DNA from: Porticoccaceae bacterium
Lineage (GTDB): Bacteria > Pseudomonadota > Gammaproteobacteria > Pseudomonadales > Porticoccaceae
Direction of reading: 5' to 3'
Length of the DNA stretch: 11,031 nt
Assembly: GCA_017858295.1 (NCBI GenBank)
Contig: JAFMBU010000045.1
Span: 1-11,031, forward strand
Numbering within the stretch: position 1 is the stretch's first letter; each line of letters opens with the position of its first letter. The notes under the pieces are model-generated. The model saw only the letters and a program-made list of their open reading frames with translations. It was not told the origin of the DNA and searched no databases. This document shows positions 7,501 through 11,031 of the stretch, one piece after another. The position numbers and the translations under genes were made by a program.

Positions 7501-9036
7501 CAGCGCAATGGTGTTTGGCTGAATGATTGCCTGTTGATCAAAAAGCTGATGAATACAGAGATTGGCTGGGTATTTAACGCCAGTTTTATTCCAGTCATTG
7601 AGAACCGTTGTGCGTTCTTTGCGACTCAGCAGAGGCAGATCCTCTATAGGCTGTTTGGGGTTTCCCACCACAGAGCGGAGCAGTATTTGAAAGTGCTCTG
7701 CCATACGCTTGATGGTTGTCGCATCAAATAGTGCAGTGCTGTATTCAAAGTGCCCTTTGAGTTGGCCGTCAATAATTTCCAGAGACAGGGTTAGATCAAA
7801 TTTGGTCACGCCCATGGAGCGTGAGGTGGCTGGCTCTGAGCGCTGCCCAGCGAATATATTGTCTTCCAGTGCAATACTGTCAAATACCAATGCCGCTTGA
7901 ATGGGGTTGGCATCCGCGGCCAGTGCGCCGGTTTTACGCAGGTTGTCGATCAGTAAACCAAAGGGCACAGGGCGTTTGTAGAGGGCATCATTGCAACGCG
8001 CTTCTAGGTCGCTTAGAAGGTCGCTAAAGAGCATCTGTGGTGTGACTTTTGAGCGCAGCAGAGCGGTCTCGGCGAGGAAGCCGATCAAGTTACTAGTGTC
8101 TATATTGGGTCGGTTGGCAAAAATCGCTCCGACTACAATATCCTGCTGGCCGCTATAGTGCATAAGCAGGCTTTTATAGGCGGCCATGATGACAATAAAC
8201 GGCGATACACGTTGTTTCCAGCTGGTTGCCAGCAGACCACTGGTGAGCTTTTCCGAGATACCCACAGCTTGCCAAGCGCCAAAATATCCCGTCGTCGGTT
8301 GGCGCGGATAGTCGGTAGGAAGCTCCAGTAGGGGCGGCATATCCTGCAGTTGAGCGGTCCAGTGCTTTACTTGGCGCTGCATCAGGTCGCTCTGCAGTCG
8401 GTCGCTCTCAGCAACGACATAATCAGTCATCTGAAACAGTTTGGCGCTGTCACCAGAATCGGCTTTACGATTGCTGTTGTAGAGTTGATTGATCTCTTTT
8501 AGCAGTATAACTGCAGCGCGACCATCCATAATAATGTGATGAAATGAACAGAGAAATAACTGCTTATTATCGGGTAGCTGCAGTACGGCGAGGCGCAATA
8601 ATGGCCCCTCAGCAAGATCGTAAAGCGCCTGACCCTGCTCTAGGCAATGATCATTTATCAGTCGCTCTAGCTGCTTTTTAGTGGTGGACAAATCGCCGAC
8701 TTTAATCACCGGAAGTGGCACCGAAAAAGCAGGCATAATTATTTGTTGCAGTTGGTTTTCTGGTGATATTTTAAAGACGGTACGCAGGTTTTCATGACGT
8801 TGAATAACTAGGTCAATAATTTCTTTTAATGCAACAATATCTAATTGCCCACAAACCATTACCTCGAGTTGCTCATTATAGCTGTAGGCGGGTTGTTGCA
8901 TTTCACACTGGTACCAAAGGCGCTGTTGGCCACTGGTCGCTGGAGCAAACTTAATCGCGGTTTTAGTCGTTTTATCAATTGCTTTAGTGATTAGTTCAGA
9001 GGCTATTGCTCTGGTCTGAGTTACTTGATTTTTCAT
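4543..9036 (-). CDS. Nonribosomal peptide synthetase, C-A-T-R, with terminal thioester reductase
   Basis: This 1497-aa single-module synthetase has four domains. Condensation: residues about 28-460 (nt 8955-7657), catalytic HHIIMDG at 166-172. Adenylation: about 490-1000 (nt 7569-6037), with LKAGGYYVPIDP, YTSGSTGLPK (644-653), NVYGPTE (780-786), YKSGDLARY, GRVDNQVKIRGYR and catalytic Lys989. Carrier: about 1015-1082, GGNS with phosphopantetheine Ser1047. Reductase: about 1118-1480 (nt 5685-4597), NADPH motif TGCSGFVG at 1124-1131 and Tyr1275-xxx-Lys1279. Hand alignment to GrsA gives specificity residues D-A-F-F-L-G-V-T-F-K, close to Ile/Val codes. No carrier precedes the C domain, so its donor must come in trans, plausibly the discrete carrier encoded divergently. 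The R domain should release an aldehyde or alcohol. Its usual catalytic Thr/Ser position is Ile1253 (HISIL), with Ser1252 adjacent. The first gene of the leftward operon; only a weak AGAG ribosome site is seen. Confidence 0.95.
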   Translation of the reverse strand: MKNQVTQTRAIASELITKAIDKTTKTAIKFAPATSGQQRLWYQCEMQQPAYSYNEQLEVMVCGQLDIVALKEIIDLVIQRHENLRTVFKISPENQLQQIIMPAFSVPLPVIKVGDLSTTKKQLERLINDHCLEQGQALYDLAEGPLLRLAVLQLPDNKQLFLCSFHHIIMDGRAAVILLKEINQLYNSNRKADSGDSAKLFQMTDYVVAESDRLQSDLMQRQVKHWTAQLQDMPPLLELPTDYPRQPTTGYFGAWQAVGISEKLTSGLLATSWKQRVSPFIVIMAAYKSLLMHYSGQQDIVVGAIFANRPNIDTSNLIGFLAETALLRSKVTPQMLFSDLLSDLEARCNDALYKRPVPFGLLIDNLRKTGALAADANPIQAALVFDSIALEDNIFAGQRSEPATSRSMGVTKFDLTLSLEIIDGQLKGHFEYSTALFDATTIKRMAEHFQILLRSVVGNPKQPIEDLPLLSRKERTTVLNDWNKTGVKYPANLCIHQLFDQQAIIQPNTIALICGEQKISYQQLNTLANQLANYLITQGVTQDSPVGLYMRRGVDMVIALLGILKAGGYYVPIDPSSPVQRVNYQLSNSHIELLLTESGLDTSGFENPSINCLCLDSQWHEVEPQPSTTPSIASTPEQLAYVNYTSGSTGLPKAVGIPHKGVVRLNKNNQYQRLHSSKRTLHASSIAFDAATFEIWSSLLNGGTLVLYPDETLSPLGLEQLILEQRIDTVFLTTSLFNMLVDEHPAALKTAPLVLTGGEALSLEHIKIACHHCPDTQFVNVYGPTENTTFTTYHAIDNNRLGTNGCAHYLSVPIGRPISNTTTYILNRRCQPVPIGVIGELHIGGDGLARNYLDRPALSAEKFIPDPFSETPGQRMYKSGDLARYSVTGEIEFCGRVDNQVKIRGYRIELGEVEAAITSLPQVRESVVLTHSRDNSGSNHFLTAYVAGQKDIAIDSQLLRSELQAILPHYMVPSLFITLDKLPLNNSGKVDRKALPKPDLNALQPSQYCAPNNPTEEKLVAIWATILALPENHISTEHDFFELGGNSISVMRMLSLCHKRGLELTAKQVFEQRTIARLGQSIKINTKPKMRIGKLLTEIALGNSIQLNDLPWGSIRNPSAILLTGCSGFVGAFLLKELLCQTDAQIFCLIRADSVNQGAARIRQTLDQYNLYQDPFGDRINTVLGDLSQPRLGLPDTDFNSLAKNVDSIIHSGAWVNHVYPYDILKAANVDGTREVLRLATTEKIKSVHHISILNTDSVSEDDFARLSNGDDYGYALSKYAAEKMIDLASDKGIPISVHRLGMVSGDQYGASNTHDRICLLIKGCIELNAIPNSAGLALICSPTLTPVDFVAKAIVTLCKHSNHLNQHFDIVSPQPMDWSELIAALVEFGYRMDVIPLDQWQNRLTQQASKNPDSSILETLTGLYIDEPSTPQESCFSEEFDFDEGYLPMLDTLYNADVQCSRINRETIKGYLGYLVEQGFVGKPESKPHGLLTMNN

Positions 9037-9099
9037 TTCCTGTCTCTGTTTTCAAACGGTTCGCTGCTGATGTTGGCTGTCACAGAGGCATAGTAGGAA

Positions 9100-9129
9100 A
9101 CAGATTTTTTACCAACAAACCTTATCTGT
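9100..9129. repeat. Inverted repeat ACAGAT/ATCTGT in the divergent promoter region
   Basis: ACAGAT at 9100-9105 and ATCTGT at 9124-9129 are perfect complements separated by 18 bp. They overlap the best candidate sigma70 elements for the synthetase operon, as an operator might. Six-base arms can occur by chance, so this is only suggestive. Confidence 0.25.
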
Positions 9130-9132
9130 AAA
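9104..9132 (-). promoter_or_regulatory. Candidate sigma70 promoter of the synthetase operon
   Basis: The minus strand has TTTACA (9127-9132, 5 of 6 to TTGACA) and AAAAAT (9104-9109, 4 of 6 to TATAAT) at 17-bp spacing, about 68 bp before the ATG. Position and spacing are reasonable, but the -10 match is weak in an AT-rich region. Confidence 0.35.
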
Positions 9133-9195
9133 ATATTTTCAGGTAGGAAGGAAAAATGGGTTAAAAATTTTATTGAAATAAATTCTATATATTAA

Positions 9196-9223
9196 TTGTT
9201 TAAAGGTTTTCTATTCATAAAAT
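9196..9223 (+). promoter_or_regulatory. Candidate promoter of the adenylating enzyme gene
   Basis: TAAAAT at 9218-9223 matches 5 of 6 of the -10 consensus, with a poor -35 (TTGTTT, 9196-9201) at 16-bp spacing. It lies about 20 bp before the Shine-Dalgarno of the gene starting at 9259. If real, transcription would begin after the alternative TTG start at 9196, ruling that start out. Confidence 0.25.
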
Positions 9224-9243
9224 TAATTCTCATACCGACCCTA

Positions 9244-9250
9244 AAGGAAG
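9244..9250 (+). promoter_or_regulatory. Shine-Dalgarno site that selects the GTG start at 9259
   Basis: AAGGAAG ends 8 nt before GTG at 9259-9261. The only upstream in-frame alternative, TTG at 9196, lacks a purine-rich site and would add 21 residues with no homology to adenylation domains. Confidence 0.65.
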
Positions 9251-9258
9251 AGAAGTTT

Positions 9259-10884
9259 GTGAATAATTTAAAGAACTATCTAACACGATCGGGGGTTATC
9301 TATCCCGAAAAAGAAGCCCTCAAGGTAGCGGGCGAATCATTCACCTATAGGAACCTTCACCGCCTAGCTTGTCAATTTGCCGAGGGTTTAAATACATTGC
9401 AGATAGCGCCTGGATCTAAAGTTGCGCTGTGGCTTCCCAAGTCAGCCGAGGCCTACATTAGTATTTTCGGTAGTGTTGAACACAATTCGGCGTTTATTCC
9501 CCTTGATATATCAACGCCAGCCACCCGAGTGAGTTACATTCTCAATGACTCTGGGGCAGATATGCTGATCTGTCGAGCCTCAGATTACCAAAAATTGCCT
9601 GAGTCAAAACGCTGTTCCCTAAGTCTGGTGATCTTGGTCGGAGAGGCCGGTGAGCATGCTCTTTATCCGGCTGGTCGCTATCTGTATTGGCAGGATTTTA
9701 TGGCGGCCGAGACCAGAGGCTGTAATCCAGAAATTATCTCCACTGGTGTTCCTAAGCAGCGCTTCGATGAAGAGAGTATCGCCTATATTTTCTATACCTC
9801 GGGCAGTACCGGCTTGCCTAAGGGAGCGGCGATCAGCCATAGGGCTGCCTGTATATTCGTCGACTGGGCAGTGGACTGCATCGATTTGACCAGCGCTGAT
9901 GTGGTGGCCAACCAGGCCTCCCTGAGTTTTGATTTGTCCACCTTTGATCTCTTTGCCACGCTCAGTGCAGGGGCAACCTTAGTTGCTATACCTGACTGGC
10001 CAATCAGTTCCGGCTATCCATTTGCTCGGTTTATTCAAGAGCAAGGCATTAGCGTCTGGTACTCAGTACCCACAGTGCTTAATAAGATAGCCGCGTCTCA
10101 GCGCAAAAGTCCCTTTAATCTCGATTGCTTGCGCGTGATTATTTTTGCCGGCGAGGCCTTCGCCAAGCAGGATCTAGTGGCCTTTCAATGCTATGTGAAA
10201 GGAGCGAGTCTTTATAACTGGTATGGGGCTACAGAGATTAACTCCTGTATCAGCCATCTTGTGACCGCGGAAAATCTCGCCAGCGACCAACCTCTTCCCA
10301 TAGGAACCGCCTGTCCCTTTGCCCGCATCAAGCTGGTATTTGATGCGGGCAGCTCGGTTGGCGAACTGTTTGTCTCTGGGGCGTCGCTGATGACGGGTTA
10401 TCTTAAGAATGGCAAGATTCGCAAAGATAGCTTTGTTCGCGGGCTTGATAAAGAGGATCTCTACTATGCCACTGGGGATCTAGTGCGTGAAGAAAATGGT
10501 CTGCTGTTCTATCACAGCAGGCGCGACCATATGATCAAACACAAGGGTTACCGCATTGAGTTGGCAGAGATTGAAAATAATCTTCTCGACCATAGTGGTG
10601 TAAAAGAGGTTGCTTGCGTTTATGTGGATAAGGCAATTGTCATCTTTGTTGCGCCCCATGCTAGCTGCCTCAATTTGCTTGAATCGAAACTACGCCTAAA
10701 GCTGGCAGAAAAACTGCCCATCTATATGCGTCCGGATAAATTTTTCATTGTCGACAAATTGCCCAAGTCGGTGCGCGGCAAGGTGGACCGTCGAAAGTTA
10801 GAAGCAGTATATCTAGATTGGCTTGAGCACCCCACAGCTGACCAATACTGTGAGCAGCAAAACACACAGGAGGTGGTGCTATGA
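9259..10884 (+). CDS. Stand-alone amino acid adenylation enzyme (aminoacyl-carrier protein ligase)
   Basis: This 541-aa ANL-superfamily enzyme activates a carboxylate with ATP and should load it onto the carrier encoded next. Using the GTG start, it shows YTSGSTGLPKG at 179-189, SFDLSTFDLF (A4) near 223-232, NWYGATE at 320-326, TGD at 405-407, KGYRIELAEIE near 429-439 and catalytic Lys508 in RGKVDRR. No carrier or condensation domain is fused, and length fits a free A domain. Hand alignment to GrsA gives specificity residues D-L-F-Y-I-A-W-S-C-K. The leading Asp indicates an alpha-amino acid. Six of ten match the code I recall for proline-loading PigI/PltF enzymes, so proline or a related residue is a tentative guess. 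It overlaps the carrier gene by ATGA, showing tight coupling, and is transcribed divergently from the C-A-T-R synthetase. Fatty-acyl or D-alanine ligase function is less likely but not excluded. Confidence 0.9.
   Translation: MNNLKNYLTRSGVIYPEKEALKVAGESFTYRNLHRLACQFAEGLNTLQIAPGSKVALWLPKSAEAYISIFGSVEHNSAFIPLDISTPATRVSYILNDSGADMLICRASDYQKLPESKRCSLSLVILVGEAGEHALYPAGRYLYWQDFMAAETRGCNPEIISTGVPKQRFDEESIAYIFYTSGSTGLPKGAAISHRAACIFVDWAVDCIDLTSADVVANQASLSFDLSTFDLFATLSAGATLVAIPDWPISSGYPFARFIQEQGISVWYSVPTVLNKIAASQRKSPFNLDCLRVIIFAGEAFAKQDLVAFQCYVKGASLYNWYGATEINSCISHLVTAENLASDQPLPIGTACPFARIKLVFDAGSSVGELFVSGASLMTGYLKNGKIRKDSFVRGLDKEDLYYATGDLVREENGLLFYHSRRDHMIKHKGYRIELAEIENNLLDHSGVKEVACVYVDKAIVIFVAPHASCLNLLESKLRLKLAEKLPIYMRPDKFFIVDKLPKSVRGKVDRRKLEAVYLDWLEHPTADQYCEQQNTQEVVL
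10868..10873 (+). promoter_or_regulatory. Consensus Shine-Dalgarno site of the carrier protein gene
   Basis: AGGAGG lies 7 nt before the ATG at 10881, inside the end of the adenylating enzyme gene. It supports a real, well-translated small gene despite the overlap. Confidence 0.85.
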
Positions 10885-11031
10885 GCGCAGCAGAGGTGCC
10901 CACCTTAAAAATTATTCGGCAACAGATCTGTGAGTTGCTCGGTACTGAATGCAATAACTTGATCGGCCGCACCACAGTGATCAAAGAGATACTGGATTCA
11001 ATGCTATTTGTCAGCCTATTGGTGCGCGTGG
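10881..11031 (+). CDS. Discrete acyl/peptidyl carrier protein, N-terminal part (3' end outside window)
   Basis: The ATG overlaps the TGA of the preceding gene by ATGA and follows a consensus AGGAGG. The 50 codons in the window encode a helix (LKIIRQQICELLG) and then LDSMLFVSLLV, the recognition sequence around the phosphopantetheine-bearing serine (Ser40) of carrier proteins, whose common form is DSL. Carrier proteins of this kind are about 80-100 aa, so roughly half is visible. Its partner is almost certainly the adenylating enzyme it overlaps. Together they form a free aminoacyl-carrier pair able to feed the donor site of the C-A-T-R synthetase or another tailoring enzyme further right. Whether the gene is a lone carrier or the start of a larger protein cannot be seen. 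Confidence 0.85.
   Translation, partial: MSAAEVPTLKIIRQQICELLGTECNNLIGRTTVIKEILDSMLFVSLLVRV

Noticed and set aside
9196..9258. N-terminal extension of the adenylating enzyme from a TTG start, resembling a hydrophobic leader (KGFLFIKLILI)
   Set aside because: No ribosome site precedes the TTG, the next in-frame GTG has a good one, and free A domains are cytosolic and do not need a leader.
10745..10984. 79-codon open frame on the minus strand
   Set aside because: It lies antisense to the clearly coding end of the adenylating enzyme and the start of the carrier gene, with no family motifs.

Overview
The window looks like part of a secondary-metabolite (nonribosomal peptide) cluster from a gammaproteobacterium of moderate G+C content, possibly marine. 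That placement is a guess from overall protein flavour and base composition. There is no rRNA or other phylogenetic marker, and I saw no tRNA, insertion sequence or CRISPR array.

Layout from left to right. Positions 2-136 (+) hold the last codons of an amidase-signature enzyme, probably unrelated to the cluster. A 194-bp AT-rich gap follows, carrying a 10-bp inverted repeat. Five genes then run leftward from about 9036 to 331. In transcription order they are a C-A-T-R nonribosomal peptide synthetase (1497 aa), the alpha and beta E1 subunits of a thiamine-diphosphate 2-oxoacid dehydrogenase, a short-chain dehydrogenase/reductase, and, after a 112-bp gap, a BAHD-type acyltransferase. The first four are separated by only 0 to 28 bp and look like one operon. 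A 222-bp divergent intergenic region (9037-9258) separates them from a rightward pair: a stand-alone adenylating enzyme (GTG start, 541 aa) and a discrete carrier protein that overlaps it by ATGA and runs off the right edge.

How the genes may work together (inference). The free A domain loads an amino acid onto the discrete carrier, with specificity residues that partly resemble proline-activating PigI/PltF enzymes. The synthetase has no upstream module of its own. Its C domain would take that aminoacyl group and join it to a second residue, predicted to be branched aliphatic (Ile/Val-like). The terminal reductase domain would release the chain as an aldehyde or alcohol. Together the parts are an A-T / C-A-T-R line of the kind that makes dipeptide aldehydes and pyrazinones, but split over three proteins. 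The SDR could adjust a carbonyl or alcohol, and the BAHD enzyme could acylate a hydroxyl or amine. The E1 pair appears without E2 or E3, so it could supply an acyl or hydroxyalkyl unit from a 2-oxoacid to a carrier. The combination of a BAHD acyltransferase, orphan E1 subunits and a split reductive NRPS is the most unusual aspect of the window, and I do not recognise it as a known cluster.
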